Positions 25,044-32,922 of a stretch of DNA of 64,000 nucleotides are shown piece by piece (the stretch's first letter is position 1; every line of letters begins with the position of its first letter). The translations under genes were made by a program, and so were the position numbers. The DNA lies in NCBI RefSeq assembly GCF_036325985.1, contig NZ_JAUHLI010000013.1, positions 62,001 through 126,000 of the forward strand, written 5' to 3'. The notes under the pieces were generated by a model. That model searched no databases. It saw nothing but the letters and a program-made list of their open reading frames with translations, and was not told the origin of the DNA. This stretch comes from Alkalimonas cellulosilytica (GTDB taxonomy: Bacteria; Pseudomonadota; Gammaproteobacteria; Enterobacterales; Alteromonadaceae).

Positions 25044-25952
25044 ATGCGTAATTCTGTGCAGGCCCCATCGGCTGTGGTGATGGTACGGCCCCATCACTTT
25101 TGTTCAAACCCGCAGACCATGCGGGACAATGCTTATCAGACCAGCAGTAACGACCGCGATGCCAAACAGCAGGCTTATGCGGAAGTCAGTGCTGCTGTGC
25201 GCCAACTCGAGCGGCATGGCGTGCTGGTGCATCTGTTTGAGGATGAGCAGCAAGCCACACCAGACTCGGTGTTTCCGAACAACTGGTTTTCCACCCATGC
25301 CGATGGCCGGGTAGTGATTTACCCGATGTTTGCTGAAAACCGCCGGCTTGAGGTTCGGCCGGACATCATTGAGCTGCTAAAAGCGCAGTATCAGGTCGCG
25401 GAAGTGGTTGATTACTCTGGCTACGTTCAGCAACAGCTGTTTCTGGAAGGGACCGGCTCACTGGTGATTGATCATCCCAATCGCCTGGCTTTTGCTGCGG
25501 TATCAAAACGCACCAGCCCGGCCCTGGTCCGCCAGCTGTGTCAGCAACTTCAGCTGACACCGGTGATTTTCAATGCCTTTGATCAGCAGGGCATAGCGGT
25601 GTACCACACCAATGTGATGATGTGTGTGGCCAGCCATTTCGTGTTGATCTGCCTGCAGATGGTGCCCGAGCAACAGCGCTCGGAACTGCTGGCCTATTTT
25701 CAGCAAAGCGGCCGGGAGGTGATTGATGTCAGCTATCAGCAGATCCAATCGTTTTGCGCCAACGCCATTGAACTAACCGGAAGCCATGGCCCCTTGCTGG
25801 CGTTGTCCGAAACCGCATGCAATGCCTTTACGGCCAAACAAATACAGCGGATGGAACAAAGTGTCAGCCTGGTACCGGTGCAGGTACCGACCATTGAGGC
25901 GGCTGGTGGTTCAGCGCGCTGCATGATTGCTGGGATCCATTTGCCTCGATAG
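25044..25952 (+). CDS. ctlX: CtlX-like citrulline/guanidino-group hydrolase
   Basis: A 302-residue protein of the guanidino-group-modifying superfamily. Seen motifs are MVRPHHFCSNPQT, then SVFPNNWFSTHADGRVVIYPM, FLEGTGSLVIDH with the acidic residue, YHTNVMMCV with the catalytic histidine and GGSARCMIAG near the C-terminus with the nucleophilic cysteine. These match the citrulline-utilisation hydrolase CtlX family. The reaction would release ammonia from citrulline or arginine-like substrates. An AGGTGATG upstream serves as ribosome binding site. No arginine or ornithine genes lie next to it, so its metabolic partner is elsewhere. Confidence 0.9.
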   Translation: MRNSVQAPSAVVMVRPHHFCSNPQTMRDNAYQTSSNDRDAKQQAYAEVSAAVRQLERHGVLVHLFEDEQQATPDSVFPNNWFSTHADGRVVIYPMFAENRRLEVRPDIIELLKAQYQVAEVVDYSGYVQQQLFLEGTGSLVIDHPNRLAFAAVSKRTSPALVRQLCQQLQLTPVIFNAFDQQGIAVYHTNVMMCVASHFVLICLQMVPEQQRSELLAYFQQSGREVIDVSYQQIQSFCANAIELTGSHGPLLALSETACNAFTAKQIQRMEQSVSLVPVQVPTIEAAGGSARCMIAGIHLPR

Positions 25953-26058
25953 AGATAACCATTGCAATGAAGGAATTTTATCCAACTGTCTGAATGGAAG
26001 ATTTTAGCGCTAAGCTGCTGCAAAAAACAGCAGCTAAAACAAAGTGTCATAATTTCGC

Positions 26059-26086
26059 TTGCACCAACGAAATGGATTCGTATAAT
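26059..26086 (+). promoter_or_regulatory. Sigma-70 promoter of the tRNA-Leu gene
   Basis: TTGCAC (26059-26064) and a perfect TATAAT (26081-26086) are separated by 16 bases, placing the start of transcription about 20 bases before the tRNA. Confidence 0.75.
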
Positions 26087-26112
26087 GCAATGGCTATACA
26101 GCATCCCCCCTT

Positions 26113-26199
26113 GCCTGGGTGGCGAAATTGGTAGACGCAGCGGATTCAAAATCCGCCGTTGGAAACAACGTGTCGGTTCGAGTCCGACCCTAGGCACCA
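26113..26199 (+). tRNA. tRNA-Leu, anticodon CAA
   Basis: An 87-base class II tRNA with encoded CCA end. The acceptor stem GCCTGGG pairs with CCTAGGC (one G-U). The D arm is GGCGAAATTGGTAGAC-like, and the anticodon stem GCGGA/TCCGC encloses TTCAAAA, giving anticodon CAA (reads UUG). A long variable arm follows and the T arm contains GGTTCGAGTCC. All typical leucine tRNA features are present. tRNA-Leu genes are frequent integration sites, and the DNA just downstream looks foreign. Confidence 0.97.
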
Positions 26200-26717
26200 T
26201 TCATTTTAATAGTTCATCTTGATTTCATGGTTTCCATTTAAAAACTAAACACTATTGTTTTTCCTGTATCCCTGCCACACAACTACCTAAAGCTGAAGCA
26301 GATTGAAGGCTCACTGTCTTTTGTCGCTGAAGCCGAATTCGCCATACTCATAGCAACTTTCTACTTTTGATGTCAGTTATTTTCTGAGATGATTACCCCG
26401 GTGCTTATGCTCTGAGGTCAAAACCATGCGAACTGCACGTTCGCGGAATAAGTTGTTCTTTTTCATGTACTAACTCTCTCAAGAAAATTAGCCTCCGACA
26501 AACCCTGTGTGATTCACCGCTCGTTCACTCTAATGCAACCGTGGATAGTCCAGTTGAGTTTTATCATGCTGTTGCTTCATGTATAACTCAACTAAAAGAA
26601 ATCTGAAAATAGTGTAGTATAAAAAGTGGGCATGCCCCTGTGCTTCAATCGTGATTTAAGTTAGAAGGGCTCTTTTTGCTCTAAGTTCATGAATAACATA
26701 GTAAAGGAATGACGTGC
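26200..26717. other. 518-bp AT-rich spacer after tRNA-Leu, with an IS remnant and no intact gene
   Basis: No convincing intact gene on either strand. It carries a decayed IS3-type orfA start (listed separately). From about 26590 onward it should contain the promoter of the hypothetical gene at 26718; an AAAGGA ribosome site is at 26703-26708. I saw no copy of the tRNA 3' end that would mark a second attachment site. Confidence 0.6.
26377..26466 (-). pseudogene. Remnant of an IS3-family orfA transposase gene (N-terminal piece)
   Basis: On the minus strand an ATG at 26466 opens a 29-codon frame beginning MKKNNLFRERAVRMVLTSEH. The RERAVRMVL core followed by an acidic/His pair is the N-terminal helix-turn-helix start of IS3-family (IS51-like) OrfA proteins. 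The similarity stops after about 20 residues and the frame ends at 26377-26379. The stretch just upstream (about 26480-26530, containing GGGTTTGTCGGAGGC on the minus strand) has the look of an IS terminal region. I read it as a badly decayed insertion sequence. Family call is from pattern memory. Confidence 0.5.
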
Positions 26718-27299
26718 ATGAAGTTTAAAACCAAAAAAATTTTAGCGGCGGCTCTGATGGTAACAACGTTCGGTGTATCTGCTTCAATCGATGAAATTAT
26801 GCGTAGAGCTGAAGATATTTCGAGATACCAAGCTTTACTAGCGCACTCAGAGGCTAATATCCGATTATCAGCTTTAGACACTATGCTGAAGTCCTCTGAT
26901 ACCACTATTCGCGAGATTGCCTATGCGGCAGGTATATCGAGTGTTGATGATGTCACATTATCCATTACTCTACGAAATCGTTTTAATGAATTAAATCAGC
27001 TTACTGCCTTGATTCATTACCCTGAGAGAATGGAGAGTCTGGTTAGTGAGTTTAGAAAATCAAATGGCGATTTTATTAACTTTAACGTAGATTCATATAA
27101 TGAAAGTGCAGGTTCATTTCGAGTGAGAAGCTTAGCAAGAGCAACTGGTCCAGGCAGTGGCAGTATCAATGGTTTATCCGTGTCTATGCGCCAGGGAAGT
27201 TGCTCTATTAATGCTTCTTTTACAGAAAATGGCCTTTTCGAAGGCATGTACTTCTGTACAGATGGAATGAGTGTTCCCGTTTCATTTAGAATAGATTGA
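26718..27299 (+). CDS. Hypothetical secreted protein
   Basis: A 193-residue protein not recognised. It starts with a signal peptide (KFKTKKILAAALMV...VSA). Residues about 25-110 are helical and contain ANIRLSALDTML and REIAYAAGI, loosely like one or two HEAT-type repeats. A glycine/serine-rich stretch follows (ATGPGSGSING), then a beta-rich C-terminal part with two cysteines (QGSCSIN, MYFCTDG) that could form a disulfide. The ATG at 26718 is preferred: AAAGGA abuts the ATG at 26709 but is 9 bases from this one. Base composition is clearly AT-richer than the flanking core genes. It is convergent with the protease operon. Confidence 0.65.
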   Translation: MKFKTKKILAAALMVTTFGVSASIDEIMRRAEDISRYQALLAHSEANIRLSALDTMLKSSDTTIREIAYAAGISSVDDVTLSITLRNRFNELNQLTALIHYPERMESLVSEFRKSNGDFINFNVDSYNESAGSFRVRSLARATGPGSGSINGLSVSMRQGSCSINASFTENGLFEGMYFCTDGMSVPVSFRID

Positions 27300-27320
27300 T
27301 TAAGCTTCCTCTAAATAATG

Positions 27321-27351
27321 CGGCAACAATACCTCTAGTTAGTTGTTGCCG
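27321..27351. terminator. Hairpin between convergent accessory genes, probable bidirectional terminator
   Basis: CGGCAACAA (27321-27329) pairs with TTGTTGCCG (27343-27351) around a 13-base loop. T-rich sequence follows on both strands (TATTTC on plus, TTATTT on minus). It lies between the stops of the genes at 26718-27299 and 27378-28451. Confidence 0.6.
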
Positions 27352-27377
27352 TATTTCTGGAGGGTATGTAAATTCAT

Positions 27378-28451
27378 TTAATAAACTTTCACTGTCGATA
27401 TGGCGATGCCATCTTGCCCACCCCAATCAGATCTGATCTTTATCATTACTCTTCTAGCTTGAGTTGGAGAAATACTGATTTGCTTAGTTTCTTCGCCTCG
27501 GATCCATGTACCTGAATACACTTGATTCCAGCCTCGTCTTCCTGTTGCGGTACGGGTAACGTAGATTTCAAAATCTCTAATGAAGCTTTCAGGGTTCCCC
27601 GTGTAATTTTCAAGTATTAAGCCCTTAATATCTGAGACGGAATCCCCTAGTGAGAATTCAATGGTTACGGGGCTCGAGTCAGCTAAATAGCTCCAGAAAG
27701 TTGATTTATCATCGTCCACCATGTTAAGCACAGAATCAAGATTGGCTGGCTGGTGACTCCAGCTAACAGGAGTCAATGCCGCCATTGATTGACTTGATTC
27801 ATTTTGCTCTAGAAAGGGAGATGACCGGCTTGTTGCAGTACTTACTTGAAAAAATGGCAAGATCGTTTCAATTGTACGATCAATTCGAAGAACTCTGCCA
27901 AAGCCACTATTGGAATCGACAGACATCAGAACGCCTACAATCGTCGTTCCAAGGAAAACCAAGGATCCGCTCATACCTTGGAAAAGTAAATCATCGGTAG
28001 ATTCTGGCTGAACATGCAGCCATACTAAATCCTGACTAGTCATCAAGACTGGTGTAATGTAACGACTACCATCGGCAGATATACTGGATATGCTTAATCT
28101 ACTTGCATTGCCCAAACTTGGGACCTGAGATGGAATTTGCGATAAATTTGCACCGCAATCACGTGTTATGTTACCTGCTAAGTTCATAATCGCGAGATCG
28201 TAGCCAAATGTTTGAAGAAGGTAGGCTTCCCCTCGGCTTCTGATATTTGTAGATGAAATCACATTAGCTTGAATAAAATCCCCCACAACATGATGTGGGG
28301 TAATTAAGTAGCATTGATCCAGTCGCTTAATTAAAAAACCCTGCCCACTTTCGTTTGACTCAACATACACTTGCGTGACTGGCTGAGCTAATACTGTCAA
28401 TGAGAAACAAACAGACAAGATTGTAATAAAATAATTGAAGTTATTTCTCAT
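27378..28451 (-). CDS. Secreted trypsin-like serine protease with discoidin-like C-terminal domain
   Basis: A 357-residue protein. A signal peptide (residues 1-22, ending VLA) precedes a chymotrypsin-like domain (about 25-200) in which a complete triad can be placed: His in CYLITPHHVVGDF, Asp in FGYDLAIMNL and Ser in FQGMSGSLVFLGTTIVGVL. A short linker leads to a C-terminal domain (about 225-357) beginning SWSHQPANLDSVLNMVDDD with KSTFWSY, the look of a discoidin/F5-8C-type binding module. It is the last gene of a three-gene AT-rich operon, overlapping the gene before it by 11 bases. Substrate unknown; the upstream membrane proteins could be regulators or targets, by inference. Confidence 0.7.
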   Translation of the reverse strand: MRNNFNYFITILSVCFSLTVLAQPVTQVYVESNESGQGFLIKRLDQCYLITPHHVVGDFIQANVISSTNIRSRGEAYLLQTFGYDLAIMNLAGNITRDCGANLSQIPSQVPSLGNASRLSISSISADGSRYITPVLMTSQDLVWLHVQPESTDDLLFQGMSGSLVFLGTTIVGVLMSVDSNSGFGRVLRIDRTIETILPFFQVSTATSRSSPFLEQNESSQSMAALTPVSWSHQPANLDSVLNMVDDDKSTFWSYLADSSPVTIEFSLGDSVSDIKGLILENYTGNPESFIRDFEIYVTRTATGRRGWNQVYSGTWIRGEETKQISISPTQARRVMIKIRSDWGGQDGIAISTVKVY

Positions 28452-29343
28452 GGTGTTCCTTGTTAACTATTTTCCGAAGAGCGAGGAAGATTTCAAACAT
28501 TAAAAAAAGAATTGCAAGTAAGCTTGTCATCGAGACAATCACCGGGTCGTTTACAATTCGCTGCCATAAAGAAGACTTAACCGAATAGCCAGAACTTCCT
28601 AGCCGGTACACTCTGGCTATACTCGCATCACCATGGATATTGACCGCTAACATTTCTCCATTAGCATGAAACAAAAATCCTCTTACGGTGCTCTCTAAGC
28701 CCAGATCAAAGTTTTCGTATAGTTTAACTCTATCGCCAGCGTCAAGCGTAAATTCTCCTGCTTCATATCTAACATCACTACCTAAAACTTGTTCGATGAT
28801 ACGTATCTTCCCCTCATGGAGGATGTTCCTGATGCCTGGCGAAACGTCATCACCGATCGAGGTTGTACCGTAAAAAGGGAGTATGAGCGATTTCTCGGTT
28901 TCAATTTCAATTTGTGCATAACTACTAATGTTAATGATTTTTCCATCATCATAAAGTGTAGCTGCTGACTTATCCTCGTTGTTGTTTAAAATAACAACTA
29001 GAGTATTCCGTGATTCTGAAGTGGTGACTGTTAATTCTGTGCCACCAGTAACTTTTATTGCAAACTCACTTTCTTGCAAGTTGTAAATTTTATCATTGAA
29101 AATGTCATGTAAGGTTCCTTTGTAGTCAAGCTCCCAATGATTTAGAGGATGTTCTAGTGCTTGAATGGCCAAAACATCAGTCTTGGCTGTAATGCTGTAC
29201 GCTCTTACTCTTTCTGCAAAAATTATGTATAAAGACAAAGACATAATTAGTGCTATGGTAGCAAAAACAAACAAAGTCCCCTTTCTTCCGGCAAGTCGTT
29301 TGGAAATCGCAACTATTAGTATATTAGTACGAGTTTTTTTCAT
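28441..29343 (-). CDS. Hypothetical inner-membrane protein with two end helices and a periplasmic domain
   Basis: A 300-residue protein not recognised. It has a basic N-terminus and one helix (about residues 23-43, TLFVFATIALIMSLSLYIIF), then a periplasmic beta-rich region of about 210 residues, and a C-terminal helix (about 268-288) with a charged tail. The middle contains DAGDRVKLYENFD and IEIETEKSL, which might be jelly-roll or FecR-like, but this is only an impression. It overlaps the protease gene downstream and is 1 base from the gene upstream, so the three are one transcript. AT-rich codon use sets the operon apart from the core genes. Confidence 0.65.
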   Translation of the reverse strand: MKKTRTNILIVAISKRLAGRKGTLFVFATIALIMSLSLYIIFAERVRAYSITAKTDVLAIQALEHPLNHWELDYKGTLHDIFNDKIYNLQESEFAIKVTGGTELTVTTSESRNTLVVILNNNEDKSAATLYDDGKIINISSYAQIEIETEKSLILPFYGTTSIGDDVSPGIRNILHEGKIRIIEQVLGSDVRYEAGEFTLDAGDRVKLYENFDLGLESTVRGFLFHANGEMLAVNIHGDASIARVYRLGSSGYSVKSSLWQRIVNDPVIVSMTSLLAILFLMFEIFLALRKIVNKEHHEK

Positions 29344-29344
29344 T

Positions 29345-30061
29345 TTAGAGGCTAATTGTTAAACTGATAGGTGGAAGCACGCGTGATCCCTGTCTCCGAA
29401 CCAAAAGAATATCTCCATGAAAGCTTTCTAAAAGTTCTTTTTTAATACGGCAGGTAGTATCGAAGGATGTTCTAACGCCGTCTCTTATTCTATTACATCG
29501 TATCGATTTGCTTTCTTTAGCATTGGTTAAATTAAGAAAAACATCACTGCGGGATGAGTTCACCATAAGCAAAATTTCCTCTGAAGTCCCCGAGCCTCTA
29601 TTAGCAAGGAAAAATTGATTACTGTTGGTTTCAGCACAGTTTCCCTCACTTGCGAGAATTGCTAATTCTTCTTCTTCAAGTGATCTTAATAATGTTTGAT
29701 AGCGAGTTGGGTAATTTGCAGTCACGCTGGCGGTGGCTTCTGTCAGATTTGAAACTAAATACGTGTTAGATGAGAAATAAGCTCCGTCGCGTGATTGCAC
29801 TACAAGACAAACTTCTTTAGAGCCTATATTTTGAGGGAGTTGAAATGAAATAGAGCTTGATTCAGCACTACTAACAAGCATTACACCAACCAGTGTTCTT
29901 CCCGATACAAGTACCGTAGGTTGGTAAGACTCATTGAAAGGTTCGCTAACCAGCTTTGCATTAATAATTTTTTCTTCGGCAGATAAACCCATCGAAAAAA
30001 TTACAGCAAGAGTAATTCCGATTAATATGAAAATTTTTTCCATGCTAACTGAGCAAACCAT
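29345..30061 (-). CDS. Hypothetical secreted protein, first gene of the protease operon
   Basis: A 238-residue protein not recognised. A hydrophobic signal (EKIFILIGITLAVIFSMGLSA) is followed by a beta-rich mature part with four cysteines (VCLVV, GNCAE, IRCNR, TTCRI) that may form disulfides in the periplasm, and a predicted helix SLEEEELAILAS in the middle. Start choice is uncertain: ATG at 30061 has a weak AAGAGA upstream; ATG at 30043 gives a more standard signal peptide. It heads the minus-strand operon with the two-helix protein and the protease, and is divergent from the gene at 30433 across a 371-bp spacer. Confidence 0.62.
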   Translation of the reverse strand: MVCSVSMEKIFILIGITLAVIFSMGLSAEEKIINAKLVSEPFNESYQPTVLVSGRTLVGVMLVSSAESSSISFQLPQNIGSKEVCLVVQSRDGAYFSSNTYLVSNLTEATASVTANYPTRYQTLLRSLEEEELAILASEGNCAETNSNQFFLANRGSGTSEEILLMVNSSRSDVFLNLTNAKESKSIRCNRIRDGVRTSFDTTCRIKKELLESFHGDILLVRRQGSRVLPPISLTISL

Positions 30062-30432
30062 AGATTTGTTTCTCTTAATATGGGCTTTAAGCAGCTAATG
30101 TGCAAGTAAGTTTTATTAACTTAAGCAAGGCAGTCACTTATCTTAAACTACAGGCTATTAGGCCACGATTTGATGGTAGGAGTTATTTTAAAATTTGGCC
30201 TACAGCTGTTTTCCTTTGAACTGTGTAGATGAACAGAGCTTAAAGTGCAGTTTGAGTTGTAATGATTAATATACACATACCTTAGAAAGGTGTCGTGAAA
30301 GGTTGTAAGTTGTGTTTTTTTGTGCGATTTTTAATCAGGTCGACGGCCTAGTAACGATCAAAACAGTGCTTTCGATCTTTTTTGGAGTTGATTTGGTGCA
30401 TGTGTTGCCAACTCATCAAGGAGGAAATACTT
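30062..30432. other. 371-bp AT-rich spacer between divergent accessory genes
   Basis: No gene seen on either strand. It should contain the divergent promoters of the protease operon and the gene at 30433; no unambiguous -35/-10 pair could be picked. The right end carries a very strong ribosome binding site, AAGGAGG at 30418-30424, 8 bases before the next ATG. Confidence 0.6.
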
Positions 30433-30888
30433 ATGACGTTTTTCAAATTAAATCAGCTTGCTACCACGTTGCTGACTATATCATTGTTAATAAACTTTAA
30501 TGTGGCACAAGCCCAGTCTGTATCAGAAAAAAGAGCTGCTCCTCGTGCTATTGGTGAAACAGAAAAAAACCTCTCACCCCGCGCTTTAAAAATTGAGGGG
30601 ATAAAAGGGGAGCCTACCATACCTCGCTCCCAGCAGGTGCCTGGAATCGGTAAGGTTTTCTTCCCCGGCGACCATTTTTCAGAGGCCTTCCCGGGTGATC
30701 ATTTTACGACAGGTCAGATCAGCGCATTAAATGCGCAAGGTGTTCGTACTGTCGAGCAATTTCTTAAAGCAGATGCCGCAGTTATTGGGCGTTTAGTCGA
30801 TGCGGATGCTCGCACGGTTGGTCAATGGCAGCGCACTATTCACCAGAGCATGCGTGACAATCGTAAAAAGCCAAACCGAGACCGCTAA
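30433..30888 (+). CDS. Hypothetical secreted protein with helix-hairpin-helix-like C-terminal region
   Basis: A 151-residue protein. The signal peptide ends at about residue 27 (NVAQA-QS). A low-complexity linker rich in R, P and E follows, with the hexamer FPGDHF present twice ten residues apart (VFFPGDHFSEAFPGDHF). The C-terminal 60 residues (TTGQISALNAQGVRTVEQFL...ADARTVGQWQRTI) resemble a helix-hairpin-helix pseudo-repeat seen in small DUF4332-type domains. Function unknown. AAGGAGG eight bases upstream sets the ATG at 30433; earlier in-frame starts lack a signal. A DNA-binding fold outside the cytoplasm would be odd, so the HhH resemblance may reflect a protein- or polymer-binding use. 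Confidence 0.65.
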   Translation: MTFFKLNQLATTLLTISLLINFNVAQAQSVSEKRAAPRAIGETEKNLSPRALKIEGIKGEPTIPRSQQVPGIGKVFFPGDHFSEAFPGDHFTTGQISALNAQGVRTVEQFLKADAAVIGRLVDADARTVGQWQRTIHQSMRDNRKKPNRDR

Positions 30889-31026
30889 TTTTTTCACGTC
30901 AAAATAATAAGATGAGGTAGCTACTAGGCGACTTCTTCTTACTGACACCGCTTGGTAATTTCGCTTAGTAATTTAGAGCTTTGAACCAAGAGCGTTTTTC
31001 AATTGGAAATGATGAAAGGAGTTAGC

Positions 31027-32025
31027 ATGCGCTTTAGGAATAGCCATTTCTCGATGAATCAAATCATATGTACTGGACTGAGTGTTTTTCTTACTTTGAG
31101 TATCATAGGGTGTGGTGATAGTAACCACAGTAAAAGCAGAGCATTTGTAGACCCAGAGCTGCAGTCCTGGTTAGATGAGTTGAACGAAGGCACATCGGTA
31201 TTGAATATATCTGGCGCTGTTTCTGCTGGCGGAGAATATACCACAGCAATTGATCCGCGCTATGGTGGGGTGAGTAGGGATGTGTATCGCCCAGCCATAG
31301 GGGGTGGTGCATCTCGCTCAGGAAGTAATGCAGAGGGTCCTTATTCATTAACTATTTATACCGACGCAATACATCAAGATGAGCCTGATAATACCGTTCG
31401 CGCATGGGTAAACCTAATCCTGCCTAGTGGAGCTGTAGCAGGGAAAAGCTACCAAATCGCCAGTTTTTCTACCGCCAATGAGCATCAGGTTCAGGCTCAC
31501 CTGCGAGGTGATGGGCACGCGTGGACATTTGATCAACAGGTTGAGGGGGAACTGCATTTATTAGAGCTTGGAGGGAAGCTCACAGCTGCATGGCGTTTTA
31601 GTGCTGCCGATGGGAACCGTGACGATGCTGCGAAAGTTTTGGTGCAAGGAGCAGCCCGTGATATTGCATTTGTTGGCCAACCTGAAGCTCATTATAAATT
31701 AACCATCAATGGCGAAACCCAAACTCACTTGGGGCGGGTAGCTATTAACCATGGCAATAATGGTGCTATTCTAACGATTGGTAACCGGATATCGCTCATG
31801 TTACCAAAGGATATTAGCAATGGAGAGTATGCGCTTGCCAGCCGGGCAAGTGAACAGACCCTTCGGGTTATTTTATCTCGTTATGACGTAGATAGTATTA
31901 CCGGGGTTTTGCACCTGGTGGAGCGTGGCGAATTATTCGATGCAGACATTCGATTTGAAACATCAGGTGCCGATCATGTCGTTCTGGAAGGTCGACTTGA
32001 GCAATTAACACTTATTGCTGAGTAA
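31027..32025 (+). CDS. Hypothetical lipoprotein
   Basis: A 332-residue protein. The signal sequence ends in the lipobox LSIIGCGDS, so it should be lipid-anchored. The +2 residue after the cysteine is glycine, not aspartate, which in the E. coli rule favours the outer membrane. The mature part is beta-rich, with a segment of tyrosine, glycine and serine (YGGVSRDVYRPAIGGGASRSG) followed by two similar halves (each with an AHLRGDG or LTINGE-type strand pattern), suggesting an internal duplication. No family recognised. AAAGGAG five bases before the ATG at 31027 sets the start; the upstream ATGs at 31003-31014 are not preferred. A strong terminator follows. Confidence 0.7.
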   Translation: MRFRNSHFSMNQIICTGLSVFLTLSIIGCGDSNHSKSRAFVDPELQSWLDELNEGTSVLNISGAVSAGGEYTTAIDPRYGGVSRDVYRPAIGGGASRSGSNAEGPYSLTIYTDAIHQDEPDNTVRAWVNLILPSGAVAGKSYQIASFSTANEHQVQAHLRGDGHAWTFDQQVEGELHLLELGGKLTAAWRFSAADGNRDDAAKVLVQGAARDIAFVGQPEAHYKLTINGETQTHLGRVAINHGNNGAILTIGNRISLMLPKDISNGEYALASRASEQTLRVILSRYDVDSITGVLHLVERGELFDADIRFETSGADHVVLEGRLEQLTLIAE

Positions 32026-32070
32026 CCTGACAGTGTGAATATTCGAACTGCGAAAAGCCTGTTCATATAG

Positions 32071-32099
32071 AAATCAGAGCACTAACGTGCTCTGATTTT
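32071..32099. terminator. Strong hairpin terminator, likely bidirectional
   Basis: AAATCAGAGCAC (32071-32082) pairs perfectly with GTGCTCTGATTT (32087-32098) around TAAC, with TTTT on the plus side. It follows the lipoprotein gene and also ends the convergent scs transcript. Most of the stem is contained in the decayed ompA tail (32076-32154), so the terminator and the repeat are the same DNA. Confidence 0.8.
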
Positions 32100-32154
32100 A
32101 ACCATGCGGCCAGCTTCGTTCCGGTTGTTGGCACTTGTTGGCATCATGCCAGCC
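32076..32154 (-). pseudogene. Decayed copy of the 3' end of the OmpA-family gene (repeat copy A)
   Basis: These 79 bases align with 36101-36200, the last 100 bases of the OmpA-family gene, with one 21-base gap and about seven mismatches by my count. On the minus strand it still reads in frame (AGMMPTSANNRNEAGR, then a seven-codon deletion, then MVKIRAR and stop), compared with AGMMAPIASNRNEAGR...VEIRAR in the intact gene. There is no rest of gene upstream: the scsC stop lies 12 bases away. It is the fragment of a second ompA-type copy, in the same orientation, so the scs operon is flanked by direct repeats. Confidence 0.85.
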
Positions 32155-32165
32155 TTTCTTGAGTA

Positions 32166-32906
32166 TTACCTCAACGAAAACTCATGTTCTGCAATCTCAA
32201 GTAGTTTTGGGTAAGGTACAAAGCCCGGTATAACTTGTTCACCGATCATAATCGCAGGGGTACCACGGAGCCCAAAGCCAGTAAAAACAGCCATGTTGCG
32301 CTCTACAATTTGCTGGCTTTCTGCTGAGGCAGTTAACAATGCATCATTGCCAGTGCTGGTGCTTATGTGCCTTAAGGATTCTGATGTATGAAGCCCTGAT
32401 TTTTTCATTAACAATTGATGTGCTTGTCCAAATTGCGTTTTGTCGCTGAGCCATAAATCCAGCGCTAATAAAGCTGAGCTGGTTTTTGCACCTGCAGGCT
32501 GCTGTTGGCGTAATGGAACCAGAATGTTAATTACCTGTATTGTCGGGTATTTTTCAATTAACTTTTCCAGCTCTGGTTCCAGTCGCTTACAAAAGGGGCA
32601 ATCATAGTCGGTAAATACAATAATTTGATGGGCAGCGTTTGCATTCCCCATCACTGGATGCACGGAGTTATTGAAAAGCCAGTCCTGATTTTCAGCTAAA
32701 AATGCGTCTTTTTTTGTTTTCTGTACCAGATAATTATTCAGTCCCTGATGCATGCTGTTTATTAGCATCGGGTTGGCGCTTAGCATGGTATTAATCTCAC
32801 TAAGTTCGCGTTGCTGTTGCTCAGTTAAGCTTTGAGCCTGAAGTGGTGAAGCGATGCTAAGTTGCAAGCCACCTATGGTGCACAGCGTCAATAAAAAATT
32901 TTTCAT
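32166..32906 (-). CDS. scsC: DsbA-family thiol:disulfide protein, ScsC-like
   Basis: A 246-residue periplasmic protein. A signal peptide (to about residue 24, PLQA-QS) is followed by a helical N-terminal stalk (about 25-85) like the one that oligomerises ScsC/Com1-type proteins. Then comes the thioredoxin-fold domain with active site DYDCPFCKRLEPE (CPFC), an inserted helical domain and the cis-proline loop FGLRGTPAIMIGEQVIPG. ScsC acts as a disulfide isomerase/oxidase in copper and redox stress and is kept reduced by ScsB. It is the last gene of the minus-strand scs operon, 16 bases after scsD, with AAGGA nine bases before its ATG. Confidence 0.85.
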   Translation of the reverse strand: MKNFLLTLCTIGGLQLSIASPLQAQSLTEQQQRELSEINTMLSANPMLINSMHQGLNNYLVQKTKKDAFLAENQDWLFNNSVHPVMGNANAAHQIIVFTDYDCPFCKRLEPELEKLIEKYPTIQVINILVPLRQQQPAGAKTSSALLALDLWLSDKTQFGQAHQLLMKKSGLHTSESLRHISTSTGNDALLTASAESQQIVERNMAVFTGFGLRGTPAIMIGEQVIPGFVPYPKLLEIAEHEFSLR

Positions 32907-32922
32907 AGAGACAGTCCTTATG

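Noticed and set aside
24831..25097. 88-codon minus-strand open frame overlapping the start of ctlX
   Set aside because: No ribosome binding site, no family pattern, and it overlaps the 5' end of a confident gene on the other strand.
25736..26200. 154-codon minus-strand open frame starting MVPRVGLEPTRCFQ
   Set aside because: It is antisense to the tRNA-Leu gene and ctlX; this N-terminus is the well-known false protein read from the complement of a leucine tRNA.
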